NCBI GenBank assembly: GCA_964019335.1 | Contig: OZ025709.1 | Span: 186,001 to 250,000 of the forward strand | Origin: Diplonema japonicum | Taxonomy: Eukaryota; Euglenozoa; Diplonemea; Diplonemida; Diplonemidae | Direction: 5' to 3' | Length of the DNA: 64,000 bases | Shown: positions 27,364-39,500 of the stretch, in pieces | Layout of the letters: each line of letters opens with the position of its first letter | Numbering within the stretch: the first letter of the stretch is position 1 | Notes under the pieces: generated by a model | What the model saw: the letters and a program-made list of their open reading frames with translations, nothing else | Databases searched by the model: none | What the model was told of the DNA's origin: nothing | Made by a program: the position numbers and the translations under genes

Positions 27364-30237
27364 TTATTTTTTTTTTAAAGTACTCCCCCTTCCCATACTC
27401 TCAAGAATCTCAACACTGCTTCTGGCCATTGCAGGCCACCAGTTGTACTTCCCGAAGGGAGCCATCATGGTCGGGACAAGAACCGTCTTCACCACAAGAA
27501 CGTCAAAGAGAAGCGCCCAGAACATCGCGAAGGAGATCTGGTTCAAAATGGGAAGCCTGGCGAACATGTGCCCGATAAAGCTCACCGCCAGAATACACCC
27601 GGACACGATGTTCATCCAACCCGTCCCGATCAAGGCCATCTTCGTCGCCTCCTTCGTCGTCAGCTGGTGGTAGTGGTACCAATCATGCGCAGTGCTGATC
27701 AGGAACAACTCGTGGCACATCGACAACCCAATAATCAAGGGAACCGTGATTATAAAAACAAAGTAATGAACAGCACCATCACCTCCCTCCTTCGTCACAA
27801 ACGTCTGAAGTGCACTAATATCAGTCCAGTCAAGCGCCCCATGGCAATACGTCAACGAGGTGAAGCCAAGCGCGAAGACAATCGTCAAAAACGTAGTGAA
27901 GACCGCTCTAAGCCCAACCATGACGGACTTGGTACCCAACAATATAACGAGGAACCCGATGAGAACGAACACAGGCGACATCCACGACCAAGCATCATTG
28001 ATCCTCTGCACGGCATCGTGCGAGTTAACAGCAGACCCCGTCATGTACACCTTGGCCCCTGTCCCGTTGTTCCGCGAGTTGAAGTCATTCTGGAACACCT
28101 TGAAAGCGCTCACAAAATCGTACCCCTCAGGGCCCATAGGGTCAATTTGTGTCTTCATCTGCACAATAGTTGCGGTCAAAAACAAATTCTGTCCTGTTGG
28201 GTCGGTCGTGTCAAATGAGAACCCGGGAACGGTCTGACCTTCCTTGGGGGAATACCCAAATACACTAACACCCCTCCAAGCACAAGATGGAGAGTAATCA
28301 GTTGGCATGGGAGGCCTCATTGCAGGCGGGAGGAGAGAGTTCCAAGCGAACCACAACCCGCACTCCCTCTGCGAGGAGGAGTTGAAGGACGTGCCCATGA
28401 AGTTGTACGCACCGATGACACCCTCCTTCGAGAAGCTCTTGAGCTCCGACAGCTCCGACATCATCCCCAACGCGATACTGTTGAACTGCATCGTCTCAAT
28501 ATCGTCAAACTGCGGCGTCAACATGAACACGGGCACGTTGAAAACAGGGTGGATGCTGTTCTCGGGGGGGAAGCCCATGATCTTGAACTGCGTTGCCGCA
28601 CCGTTGCCGTAGTCCTCGAAGAGCCTCTCCGCGTTGTTCGTGAAGGTGTCCCTCCTTGGGAAGTACACTTCCAGAGAGTCCGTCTGCTTGGTGTGGTTCA
28701 AGAGAACAACGCCGAACGGGATGACGAGGATGATGATGATGGCAACAATGATAGCGTTCTGGAAGGTCTTCATCTGCGTCACCGACGCGTACCTGTGCCA
28801 CAGGGTGTCCTCGAGGTCCTTGTTCAGGTTGGGGACGATTGATGCACGGCCGCCGTCGGTGGTAGCTGCCTGTTGTCCGCCAAGCCTTGACCTCAGTGCC
28901 ACTGTCTCCCTTTCGTTCACTCCGAACAATTTCGTCCTTTTCGTTGCAGCCTCGAAGAATTCCGGGAAGCACAGCAACACCGCAGGTACAAGCATCACCG
29001 CCGCAAGGAACGCAGCAAATCCGCAAACAAGTATAGCCCAACCAAGACCCTTGACCTGGTCAACGTCAACAAGAGCGATGACAAGCGAGCACAGTGCAAG
29101 GGTCAGCTGCGACAGGGTGATGGTGGTCCCTGCGGTGGACAGCATACGCTGCACGGCTTCCTTGCAGTCCTCGCCTTCAAGAAGCGCCTCACGGAACCTG
29201 TTCAACAGGAACAAACAGTGCCCCACGGGGAGACCCACAACAAGCGATATCATAACGGGTGTCACAATGACATTCATCAGCACGTCATTAGCGATCTCGG
29301 CAACAATGGCCATGGAGATCAGGGTGGTGGCGAGGATGGCGAGAATGGGGAGGATCATGAGACGGATGTTCCTGAGAACGATCATGGCGAAGATGAGCGA
29401 GAGGGGGATGGCGATACCGTCGGCGAGGAGGAGATCGACAACAACAGTGTCCAAAATCTCATCGACACCAGCAGCGATACTGAACGGCTCGGCCTTCATC
29501 TTAAGCGGCTCAAGGAACGGCTTCGACAGGTTGGAAACCCTCGCGTTCAACCAGTCAGAAAACTTCTTCTCAACATCCGGGATCCCAATGTTCTCACCCT
29601 GAATCACAATGTTGATGATGGTGGAACGGTAACCCTTGCTTCTCGGCGCACGGAGATATTCCCCTGCGACAGGATCAAACTGGTTCAGCGTCCAGAATGC
29701 GTCAAAACCAGAAATTGTCTTGTTTTCAGCGCACTGTGGAAGAAGTACCTCATAACCTTCATTACACCACTCAAGGTACGCATCCTGGCGGAGTGCGAGG
29801 GTGAAGGCAGCGGTACCAGCAGCGAGTAAACCTCTTTCTTGCCAGTCAGACGGAAGAGAGTCAGGGGGACCACCTGGCATAAGGTTCCACGGAACGTTTA
29901 AGTCGGTGATGGGGTCGGATTCGTTAGCTTTGTTCTCGTCTTCCCACTGGATGGCAACCATCAGTACCGCCTCGCCAACCCTCTCAGGGTAGTATTTCTT
30001 GATGAAATCGCGAGAGTCCTCAGCCCATGTTCCATCGGGAGGGTTCCACTCCAGGTTCGTGCGCCCTGTCAGCGTAATGGCCCAGTTTATCGACACACAC
30101 ACAGCAATAAGCCACGTGGCTACTACCACATACTTCACCACGCTCCTGTCCAAAAGATCAACATAGGTAGTACTCACGAACCCTGCCCCACCTGTTGTCG
30201 GCATTGCACCGCTTCTCCGGAGGTCATCTTGTGTCAT
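27364..30237 (-). CDS. MMPL/RND-family membrane transporter, paralogue 1
   Basis: Predicted 957 residues, start MTQDDLRRSG. Two-fold RND layout: first span at about 31-55 (VVKYVVVATWLIAVCVSINW), a large soluble loop, a six-span block (IAIPLSLIFAMIVLRNIRLM, MILPILAILATTLISMAIVA, MISLVVGLPVGHCLFLLNRF, LTLALCSLVIALVDVDQ), then a span (NAIIVAIIIILVIPFGVVLL), a second soluble loop and a second block (PVFVLIGFLVILLGTKSVMV, VPLIIGLSMCHELFLISTAH). This fits MMPL/Patched-like exporters of lipids or other hydrophobic substrates. The Asp-Tyr proton relay of MmpL proteins is not seen: the matching sites read VGHCLF and MCHELF. Upstream in-frame sequence to 30756 is homopolymer translation. The stop lies at the edge of the inverted-repeat element. 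Paralogue at 32369-35230. Confidence 0.85.
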   Translation of the reverse strand: MTQDDLRRSGAMPTTGGAGFVSTTYVDLLDRSVVKYVVVATWLIAVCVSINWAITLTGRTNLEWNPPDGTWAEDSRDFIKKYYPERVGEAVLMVAIQWEDENKANESDPITDLNVPWNLMPGGPPDSLPSDWQERGLLAAGTAAFTLALRQDAYLEWCNEGYEVLLPQCAENKTISGFDAFWTLNQFDPVAGEYLRAPRSKGYRSTIINIVIQGENIGIPDVEKKFSDWLNARVSNLSKPFLEPLKMKAEPFSIAAGVDEILDTVVVDLLLADGIAIPLSLIFAMIVLRNIRLMILPILAILATTLISMAIVAEIANDVLMNVIVTPVMISLVVGLPVGHCLFLLNRFREALLEGEDCKEAVQRMLSTAGTTITLSQLTLALCSLVIALVDVDQVKGLGWAILVCGFAAFLAAVMLVPAVLLCFPEFFEAATKRTKLFGVNERETVALRSRLGGQQAATTDGGRASIVPNLNKDLEDTLWHRYASVTQMKTFQNAIIVAIIIILVIPFGVVLLNHTKQTDSLEVYFPRRDTFTNNAERLFEDYGNGAATQFKIMGFPPENSIHPVFNVPVFMLTPQFDDIETMQFNSIALGMMSELSELKSFSKEGVIGAYNFMGTSFNSSSQRECGLWFAWNSLLPPAMRPPMPTDYSPSCAWRGVSVFGYSPKEGQTVPGFSFDTTDPTGQNLFLTATIVQMKTQIDPMGPEGYDFVSAFKVFQNDFNSRNNGTGAKVYMTGSAVNSHDAVQRINDAWSWMSPVFVLIGFLVILLGTKSVMVGLRAVFTTFLTIVFALGFTSLTYCHGALDWTDISALQTFVTKEGGDGAVHYFVFIITVPLIIGLSMCHELFLISTAHDWYHYHQLTTKEATKMALIGTGWMNIVSGCILAVSFIGHMFARLPILNQISFAMFWALLFDVLVVKTVLVPTMMAPFGKYNWWPAMARSSVEILESMGRGSTLKKK

Positions 30238-31537
30238 TTTCTTTTTTTTTCTTTTTTTTTCTTTCCCCCTTTTTTTTTTTTCCGAGAATTGTGGTGTGTT
30301 GGAAAAAAGAAAAAGTAAATTAAAAAAATAGGGAAAAAAAAAAAAAAGAAAATAGAAGAAGACTAGAGGAGGGGGAGTAAAAAAAAAGGGGGGGGAGAGG
30401 AGAAAAAAAAAATGAATCGTGTTAAGGGTCCCCCCATCATCACTTTTTTTTGCTGGCAAAAAGAAACCTGTGACATGCACAGATTCTTCTACTTTTGACT
30501 GGCTTCGGGGGAGTAGGCCCGGGAGTGGTTTTTTTTTTCTTTTTTTTTTTTTTTGGGTGCGTATATAAAATATATCTTTGTCCTTTTTTTTTTTTTTTTC
30601 CCGCTCCTCATTCTGCGACTGGGCGGAAAGAAAATCAAAAAAGAAAACTGTGTTCTCCCCCCTTTCCGCAGCCCAAGTACGGGGGGAGGGGGTTCTTTGA
30701 GCACTTTTTGAAAAGGGTAAAAGACAGGTCTTTACTTGCTTCAAGAAAACGAACAAAAAGAGGGTGGCGAGAACGAAAGGGAGGAGGAAAAAAAAAAAAA
30801 AAAAGGACTACTTAACCCAGAAGATGGGGGGTTCGCACCAAATTTGCATCATACATGGGATGGAGGAAAATTAAAAAAAAAAAAAAAAAAAAAAAGAAGA
30901 GACATGTTAAAAAAGGGGGGGAAGGAAGGCGGGAGGGGTATTTTTTTTTGTTTTCCTTTTCCTTCCACCCCTTCAAAAAGCAGAGACAATATTTTCCCTT
31001 AGGGAAAAAAAATAAGGAGAGTGAGAGGGGGGGGGGGGGGGGGGGGGGGGGGGAGTCTTCTGTTCTTTATGAGTTCTGGAAAAAAAAAATGGAAAAGATT
31101 TAGCTTAATAAATGTCCAACAAATTAATTTCCGCCCCGTGGTTGTGGGGGCCGTAGTGGCTCACAGGCCGACCTTAGCTGCAACTTTTTTTTTTTCCCAC
31201 CAAAAGTATTCCAAAAAAAAAAAAAAAAAAAACGAACTCATAAAGAAAAATAAAAAAACGTGAGCAATTTAATTTTTTTTCATCATTTCATCATTTCTTT
31301 ATTAGGCACATTTTTTTTTTTTTTCTTCTTTTTTTTTCTTTCTTTTTTTTTTTTTTGTTTTTTAGACCCGTTCTTCCAACATTCTTTGAGCACTGTAATC
31401 GCTTAGAAAAAAAGCAGTCAAAGAAAGGTGAGGCGGGACCAAGGGAAAGGGAAAAGAGGGGGAGGGTAGCGAACTGAGATCGCTTGTTGGGAAAGGGGAA
31501 AGAAAGATGCAAAAGAAGAAGGGGAAAGCAAGAGGGG

Positions 31538-31571
<34 letters not shown>

Positions 31572-32368
31572 TGACACAGAAGAAGGGGGGTGCACGCGAA
31601 TCAACAACACATTTAACCAGTTTTTTTGGGGGGGGGGTCAAATACAAAAAACCTGGTCTATCAGACCCCCCTTTTCTTCTATTTTCTTCCGACTTTTTTA
31701 ATTATTTTATTTTGCCTTCACTCCTTACTCAGTTGCTCTAGATTTCCGTAAATGGGCATATGTGTGTTTCTTTTTTTCTTTTTTCTTTTTTTTTCAAAGT
31801 GTAAGGGAGATGATTACAAAACTTCAGCAGGCGCAAGCAGCTTGCGCCACCTAAGGGTAACTTACCTTCGGAAAAGAAGAAATATGAAGAGAAAATAAAT
31901 TTAAAAAAAAAAAAATAGAAAAGCCATCCCGGCACAGACACAAGCGCGGAGTTACATACAAGCAAATAAGAAAGATGGCTTTTTAGCTATTTTTTTTTCT
32001 CTCCTCTATTCCTTTTTTTTTTTTTTTTTTTTTTTTGAAAGGTTTAACTGGAAATGATGAGGGTGAGGGGCTATGGGGAAAGAGAAAAGAAAAAGAAAAA
32101 GAAAAGAAAAAGAAAAAAAACGGGGAGGGGGGTGGGGTGAGTTCAAATGGAAAAAAAAATTAAAAAAGAGGAAAAACTCACCCCGGATACACGCTGAGTG
32201 AAACTACGAGGACTTTTTTTTTTTTTGAAGTTTTTTTTTGTTGTTGTTGTTGTCACACGCACATTTTTTTTTTTTTTTTATAGCTTTGCCCTTTTTTTTT
32301 TTTTTTTTTTTTAAACAACAGGGTTGGTCTGACTGTCCGTCGGTTGGAGGGCCACTTTTTTTTTATTT
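30238..32368. other. Homopolymer-rich intergenic region
   Basis: Separates the two transporter genes. Contains A/T runs throughout, a run of 27 G at 31027-31053, and AAAAG-type simple repeats near 32084-32120. No gene or structured RNA recognised. Confidence 0.6.
31027..31053 (+). repeat. Run of about 27 G
   Basis: An unbroken G tract of about 27 bases. Such a tract can form G-quadruplexes and would stall replication or sequencing. Its exact length should be treated as approximate. Confidence 0.8.
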
Positions 32369-35230
32369 TTATTTTTTTATTTTTTTTTTTTTTTCTCGTT
32401 CATCCATACCTTCATCTCCTTCCTCTTCAACGGCCTCGGAAATCTCGTAGGGCGCGTTCCTGGCCATTGCAGGCCACCAGTTGTACTTCCCGAAGGGAGC
32501 CATCATGGTCGGGACAAGAACCGTCTTCACCACAAGAACGTCAAAGAGAAGCGCCCAGAACATCGCGAAGGAGATCTGGTTCAAAATGGGAAGCCTGGCG
32601 AACATGTGCCCGATAAAGCTCACCGCCAGAATACACCCGGACACGATGTTCATCCAACCCGTCCCGATCAAGGCCATCTTCGTCGCCTCCTTCGTCGTCA
32701 GCTGGTGGTAGTGGTACCAATCATGCGCAGTGCTGATCAGGAACAACTCGTGGCACATCGACAACCCAATAATCAAGGGAACCGTGATCACAAAAACAAG
32801 GTAATGAACACCACCATCGAAACTAGAAATAGCGTTCAAACCAGTCCAGTCAAGCGCCCCATGGCAATACGTCAACGAGGTGAAGCCAAGCGCGAAGACA
32901 ATCGTCAAAAACGTGGTGAAGACCGCTCTAAGCCCAACCATGACGGACTTGGTACCCAACAATATGACGACGAACCCGATGAGAACGAACACAGGCGACA
33001 TCCACGACCAAGCATCACTGACCCTCTGCACGGCATCCTTCGAGTACACTGGCATGCCTACCATGTAAAGATCAGGTTTGTTAGGGTCGTTTCTGAACTC
33101 GGTCTGAGTAGCCCTGAAGTTCTCGATGACATCTCTGCCCTTAACGCTGAGCGGGTCCACACGGGTGGAAACCGACAACCATGAAGCTGACACATTGAGG
33201 CTTGTCACGAGCGGGAGCACATTACTGCCATACGTGTTAGCAACAGCACCCCTCCACAAGCAGTTGTACTTACCGCCGAGAAGCGGGCTCGGATCAGGAC
33301 CCGGGTTGGGCCCCTGTCCTGTGATAAACAACACGTACCCTCCGAACCAGTTCGTGCAGACAGCCTGCGAGACTTCGTTCAGCGGTTGATCGTTGTAGTT
33401 CCACGCTCCTGTCAACAAGGCTGTTCTTCCGCCCTCTGTTCTGTTCATAGACTGTGTCAGTTCCCCCGACAGGTAGTTCCACGGAGAGTTCTCCGTACCC
33501 GTGGTGCTTAGGACAAACGCGCCATCCTTCGGGACCGCCGCGATCTTCATGGTCGAGACGGCGCCGATGCCGTACTGGGAGAAGAGCCTCTCCGCGGTTT
33601 TTGTGAAGGAGTCCCTCCTCGGGAGGTAGATGGTGAAGGAGTCGTTGGTGTCGGTGCCGTTGTTCAGAACAACGCCGAACGGGATGACGAGGATGATGAT
33701 GATGGCGACGATGATAGCGTTCTGGAAGGTCTTCATCTGCGTCACCGACGCGTACCTGTGCCACAGGGTGTCCTCGAGGTCCTTGTTCAACTGCGGGGCA
33801 ACGGACGCGTGCGCGTCTGTCCCGTACTGAGGGGTCTTTTGCATCCTGGAAGCGAGAGCGACTGTCTGCCTCTCGCTCACTCCGAACACAGCTGTTCTTT
33901 GTGTAGCCTGCTCGAAGTAGTCAGGGAAGCACAACAACACCGCAGGTACAAGCGAAACAGCAGCCAAGAACGCTACAACAACACAGATCAGCATGGCCCA
34001 ACCAAGACCCTCTACCTGGTCAACGTCAACAAGAGCGATAACGAACGAGCACAGTGCAAGGGTCAGCTGCGACAGGGTGATGGTGGTCCCTGCGGTGGAC
34101 AGCATACGCTGCACGGCTTCCTTGCAGTCCTCGCCTTCAAGAAGCGCCTCACGGAACCTGTTCAACAGGAACAAACAGTGCCCCACGGGGAGACCCACAA
34201 CAAGCGATATCATAACGGGTGTTACAATGACATTTGTCATAACATTCTCCGCAATTCCTGCAACAATGGCCATGGAGATCAGGGTGGTGGCGAGGATGGC
34301 GAGAATGGGGAGGATCATGAGACGGATGTTCCTGAGAACGATCATGGCGAAGATGAGCGAGAGGGGGATGGCGATACCGTCGGCGAGGAGGAGATCGACA
34401 ACAACAGTGTCCAGGATCTGATCGATACCTCCTTGGATGCTGAAGACGTCAACCTGCATGTTGATGGGCGTGAAGAACAAAGGACGCAGCTCGCCAAGCA
34501 CATCCTTCAAGTAATCGTTGAACTCCTTGTCCCTGTTGTCAAGACCGAGATTGTCGTTCTGGAAGTTGATCATAATAATGGACGAACGACCGCCATACTC
34601 TGCCATGGGCGCCTTCAACGTTGAAGCAGCTGTTTCATCATACTTGGCAATTGCCCAGTAAGCGGAGAAAAGTGTGATACGGTTGCCGCGATCGCCCTTA
34701 AGGCAGTTCGGAGAGAGGAACACCGCGGTCATCTGCGCGGTTTCAGCCGCTGAAACGTTACACCAATCTTGGTACACTCGCTGCCGGAGAGCTTCCGTGA
34801 AATCTTTGGTACCTGCCTCGGTGTGGGTAATACCACCGTATGTGTAGTTGTCCATGTTCAGAGTGTCAAAGGGCACGTTGACTTGAGTGATATCGGCAGC
34901 GTGATTGAGGTCCTCCCACTCCATAGCGATTAGGAAGACTGACATTCCGTTTTCTTGAGGGAAGTGTTTTACGAACTCGGATCTGTCCCCGGAGGAGGTG
35001 CTGTCCTTGGGCGGGTTCCACTTCAGGGTGGTTCTCCCTGGGAGCCTCCACGCCCATCCTGCGCAGATCCCAGTGACGATGAGCCATGTCGCCAGCATCG
35101 CGTATTTCACTGGCGCCATGTCAAGCAGGTTAACATACGAGGATGATACCACACCTGCTCCACCTGTCATAGGCATTCCACTTCTTCGGACACTGGGTGC
35201 CCTTGCCGGGCTGGTTTCTGGGGAAGTCAT
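32369..35230 (-). CDS. MMPL/RND-family membrane transporter, paralogue 2
   Basis: Predicted 953 residues, start MTSPETSPARAPSVRRSG. Same topology as the gene at 27364-30237. Long stretches of the membrane blocks are identical at the DNA level (for example 32465-32795 against 27425-27755, and the 34040-34410 region against 29060-29430). The two soluble loops differ strongly, for example in the first loop (DSTSSGDRSEFVKHFPQENG) and in the second (GTDTNDSFTIYLPRRDS, NRTEGGRTALLTG). This mosaic fits gene conversion of the membrane core with diversification of the soluble domains, which carry substrate specificity in the family. The same VGHCLF and MCHELF motifs replace the usual Asp relay. The C-terminal tail (EAVEEEGDEGMDE then lysines) is unique and ends in a homopolymer. 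Confidence 0.85.
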   Translation of the reverse strand: MTSPETSPARAPSVRRSGMPMTGGAGVVSSSYVNLLDMAPVKYAMLATWLIVTGICAGWAWRLPGRTTLKWNPPKDSTSSGDRSEFVKHFPQENGMSVFLIAMEWEDLNHAADITQVNVPFDTLNMDNYTYGGITHTEAGTKDFTEALRQRVYQDWCNVSAAETAQMTAVFLSPNCLKGDRGNRITLFSAYWAIAKYDETAASTLKAPMAEYGGRSSIIMINFQNDNLGLDNRDKEFNDYLKDVLGELRPLFFTPINMQVDVFSIQGGIDQILDTVVVDLLLADGIAIPLSLIFAMIVLRNIRLMILPILAILATTLISMAIVAGIAENVMTNVIVTPVMISLVVGLPVGHCLFLLNRFREALLEGEDCKEAVQRMLSTAGTTITLSQLTLALCSFVIALVDVDQVEGLGWAMLICVVVAFLAAVSLVPAVLLCFPDYFEQATQRTAVFGVSERQTVALASRMQKTPQYGTDAHASVAPQLNKDLEDTLWHRYASVTQMKTFQNAIIVAIIIILVIPFGVVLNNGTDTNDSFTIYLPRRDSFTKTAERLFSQYGIGAVSTMKIAAVPKDGAFVLSTTGTENSPWNYLSGELTQSMNRTEGGRTALLTGAWNYNDQPLNEVSQAVCTNWFGGYVLFITGQGPNPGPDPSPLLGGKYNCLWRGAVANTYGSNVLPLVTSLNVSASWLSVSTRVDPLSVKGRDVIENFRATQTEFRNDPNKPDLYMVGMPVYSKDAVQRVSDAWSWMSPVFVLIGFVVILLGTKSVMVGLRAVFTTFLTIVFALGFTSLTYCHGALDWTGLNAISSFDGGVHYLVFVITVPLIIGLSMCHELFLISTAHDWYHYHQLTTKEATKMALIGTGWMNIVSGCILAVSFIGHMFARLPILNQISFAMFWALLFDVLVVKTVLVPTMMAPFGKYNWWPAMARNAPYEISEAVEEEGDEGMDEREKKKKIKK

Positions 35231-35330
35231 ATTTTTTTTTTTTTAAAATCCTTGTGATGAGGGAGGGGGGGGGGGGGGGGTTTAAAGGAAGCGAGGGGGG
35301 ATATGACGTGTAGAAAAAAAAAATGAAATC

Positions 35331-35367
<37 letters not shown>

Positions 35368-35624
35368 AAAGAAAGAAAGAAGAAGAAAGAGAAAACGTCA
35401 CAAAAAAAAAAGAGAAGGAAAAAGAGAAAAAAAAAACATATGTAATAACAAAAAAAAAAATAGAAGAAAAAAAAAATACTCTTTATTTAAAAGGAAAAGC
35501 AACACTGTCCACGCTAAAAAAAAAGTGATAAAAAAAATGGCCTAAGATTTCGATTTTCTTTTTTTTTTCCCTCCTCGTCTGGCGCAGGTTTTCGAGGGGT
35601 TTTCATTTTTAAAAATCACAAATA

Positions 35625-35659
<35 letters not shown>

Positions 35660-36501
35660 CCGTCTTGGTAGGTTTAGAATGAAAAATCAAAAAGAAACCC
35701 GAGATTTTAACAGAAATTAAGTTGTCACTTTAGCTGGACGGCGTGCCAAAGAAGGGAAAAAAAGAACGAGAAAGTGCGATGAAGGGAGGATTCTTCTTAA
35801 TTTTTTTTTAAAAAAAAAAAAAAATAAGGGACAACATTTCTTCTTCTTTTTTTTTTTTTTTTTCATCTCAATTTCTTTCTTTGCTGCTTATAAGATGGCG
35901 ACTTGGAAGAGATAGAGAGAAAAAAGAAGAAAAAAAAAAAAGAAGGGCATGATTGAGGAGAAATGTAAGATATGAGCTCGTCCGGAGAAAATGCCCACAT
36001 TCCTTTTTTTTGGGGGGGGGAAGAGAGTTTAGATTTCTTTCTTGCTTTGAATGTTTCAGCAAAAAGAGGAAGATAAACCAAGGGCGGCGGCGGCAGCATT
36101 GCAACCATGTATTTTTGGAGAATAAAAAGAAAAAAAAAAAAAAAAAAAAAAAAAACGAACAGCGTGCATTCCAGCTCATTTTATCACGCGCAAGCCTTAA
36201 TCATCGGCCTGCGCACAAAAAAAAACTGGGTGCGGGATTACTTACTTTTTTTTTTTTCTTTCTTTCTTTTTTTTCTTTCCCCTACAGTACCAAGGCAGCT
36301 CATGTAAACATTTATATTAGGGAGGGAAGGGGTTTCTTTTTTTTTCTTTTCTTTCTTTTTTTTTTTTTCTCGCATGAACAAGAAAAAAAACAATATATCG
36401 AGGTCATAGGTCTTTTTGTATCGATGAATTGTTACTGCTAAAAAGAGCAGTGGTAGCATTGTTGGGCTCATCCTTCTACAGGTTAATCCCGGCTGTGCAC
36501 A

Positions 36502-36542
<41 letters not shown>

Positions 36543-36552
36543 CTTCCTTCTT
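35231..36552. other. Homopolymer-rich intergenic region
   Basis: Contains A runs (35334-35365, 36129-36155, 36506-36540), T runs (35625-35659, 35848-35863) and G runs. The stretch about 36380-36500 has more balanced composition and is probably the 3' UTR of the RhoGEF gene. No gene seen. Confidence 0.6.
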
Positions 36553-39500
36553 CTACTGCTTCTTACTGAAGTGAGATAGGTAGCAAGGGTTGCAAACACG
36601 AAGCGGGTCGTCCGGGTTCAGCCTTGCAAGTATCGTTTTCTGCGGCGAACATTCAGCACAAACTATGGCGCAACACGACCAACAGGACTTCTTGGGCCGC
36701 AAGATAGAGAATCTTGAAGAGCAAACGTAACAAGACACAGAGTGCGCCTCATCAGGGGGCGCATGCTCCGGGTTCTGCAACATGTCCGCAGCAATAGTCA
36801 TTGTAGCATTTCTCAGAGTGTCATAACACCTGGGGCACACTTTCCCCTTCACACCGGGTGAAAGGTAGTACTCTGTACTGGTGCACTGCCTGCAGTGTAG
36901 AAACCCGCACCCTTTGCAATGCGTTGATTTGTTCAGTTTTGTGAAGCTTTTGCTGCAGTACTGGCAACCCGACGTGCTCTGTTTCGTTGCTAGCTGTGGT
37001 ACCCCTGCTAGCATTCCGTCAAGGGCACCAGCACCAGTTTCACGATGGTGGTCTCTAGCAAGACGGGTGATATCTGCTACCCATCCGTCACGGTCGCCAG
37101 CTTCTGCGCCTCCTTGTAAAGGTTTTGCGACGAAACTCTGTACGGTGTTCATTATTGTAAAGCTGTCCCTGTCTTCGTTGAACGAGGCCTTTGCGTGGAG
37201 CAACGGGTACACCCGTTTGAAGTACAGCTTCCCGAACGCCATCTCCTTGCAGCAGAGAAGGATATCCGAGAAGAGGAAAAACCGAAGCTTTCTCCAATCG
37301 GTCTTCCCCTGTTTCAACAGCAGCCCGGACCGCAACAACTTCCTCCCGGGCTTTGTGATAATAGGTTTGTTGGGCCCGACAAACCGTTCCTGCAAATTGT
37401 GTATCATAAACTCATGCTCGCGATGCTCCGGCTGGTAATCATGGTCAAGGTAGGACCCTGTCCCAAGTGTGACGGTGTCGTCGAAGGAAGTGTTTGTCCC
37501 ATGGGGGGATGACTCCCTGCCTTCTAAAAGGTACGAGGAGACCTTTCTACGGACCATGCTGTCGGTTCTGTTCCATGATCGCTTGAAGGCCATCATGGTG
37601 TCGTCGAGAGTGTCGGTGCCCTGCAGGTCTCCTCCATTGGCCATGGATGTCATCGTGTTGTTGAGAGACTGCCCTATTTGTGTTTCCCCATCTTCCATGA
37701 GACGTGGTGTTGCAAGCGATCCCATCTTCTCCGCTCTTTGTGTTGTCCGGGTCTCGTTGTTATACTGTATTTCCGTGCGTGCCTCGGGGCTGTCGTGCTG
37801 TCTGTTTAAAAGCTGTTCTCTCTCGGCGGCTAGGCCTTCAAAACATATGTTGCAGACCTGAACCATCGCTTTCTCGTCGATATGCGGTAAATAAAACTTA
37901 TGCAGCGAGCATTCCCTGCATATGACACACCCGCAATGATAACAGTGATGCCGTCTTCTTAACAGATTGAACACCTTGTCGCAGACCATGCATGATGTGG
38001 CTGATTTGGTGTCGACCCAGACCGGTGCCAATGGTTGGAGTAGCAACGCAGGGTTTTCCCGGCGGATGGCGTCGGACGCTGCGAGCACCGCTGTCGCCCA
38101 TTCAATTTTTATCTCGGGGGTGGGGGCGGACACGATGAAGCTGACCTTCGGCGATTTAATCATCCACGCGTTCTTAAGATTCGACTGGTCCTCCATGTCC
38201 TGTAGATCAACCTGTTCCACCGCTATGACGCTTTTGCACTTGTGGGACGACGCTAGCGTGTGGATCAGAACATCGTTGAAGAGGTAGAACCGGTGTGGTT
38301 TCTTCGAACCGTCCTTTAGTACCTTTGTCAGAAGACCCGATTTCAGGACTTTTCTCCCGTCTTGGAGTAGTTTGAACTGCGCGACGTCTCCGTCGAAGAT
38401 GATCTGGGCCGCGAGCTCCTTCAGCTTCTCGTAGTTGTGCCGCATTGTTATGGACTGGTCGACCACCTTGGCAAAGCTCTGTACCCTGGCAATGCCTTCC
38501 GCGACTCTTTGCGCCAGCGGGCCGTTGTGTGTGTCTTTGCACGGCAACAGTTTCAACGTTTGCTGGAGTAGCAGGGAGTACCGCATCATTCTCTGGATCG
38601 GTGTGATGAGAAGGTCGGAGAGGTCCAGCCCTAGTGTGTCGCCCGACGCTTGCATTTCGTCGCAAATCTTGTTGAACCAAACCTTCGTTTTTAATTTTTT
38701 ATGTGATGCAAGCGAATCTTCGAAATTGTTGACATATTGAGTATAAGCCGATCGCATGATGGGGACAACGAGTTGAAGGAGCTCTCCGATGTCTGACGAG
38801 TCTTCCAGAATTGAAAGTCCCAAGGGTTTGCAGAATTGATCTTTCGATAGCCCGCGGACCTTCTGCCCATTGGTTATGATCCTGAAGATGGAGCTGGCTT
38901 CCTCCTCAATGAAGTTCAAAGATATCGCAAACACCGTGAACTCGTCTTGGTCGATGAGACCGTTACGGTCGTTGTCTATGGTGTCGAAGACAGCTCGGGC
39001 CTCGCCGCGCCTCATCACCGCCTTACACCATCGGGTGAACAGCATATCGGCGGTGATATTGATCAGTTCCACGATATTTATGAATCCGTCTGAGTCGGAA
39101 TCGACTTGTTGGAAAAGCCTTGCGGTGGCTTCTTTTGAAAAAAGAATTACTTTTCTTGAGAACGCCCAGAACTCCGACTTTGAGACCTGCGAGTCATTGT
39201 TCGTGTCGAGAACCTGGAACACCTCCCTCGCACCACCACGGGCTGCAATTTGATCTTTGAAAACCTTCATTAAAAGCTGCAGCTCATCAACAGATCGTCG
39301 CTTTGCTAATATCTCTGCGAATACGGTTTCGGGTTCCAAGGGGGAGTACGTGCTGTGGCCGTACCAATCAATGATCCAGCCAGCGGCTGCAATACGGTTT
39401 TGGTAGTCGACATGCTTTGTTAAAACGCTTAACACTGTGGTGTGGATTCGAAGCAGCGACGGGACATTTCCGAACAGCACGGCTGTCTCCGTGGCCTTGG

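Noticed and set aside
27364-30756. Longer N-terminus (173 more residues) for transporter 1
   Set aside because: The extension is homopolymer translation; paralogue 2 begins at the matching MTS position.
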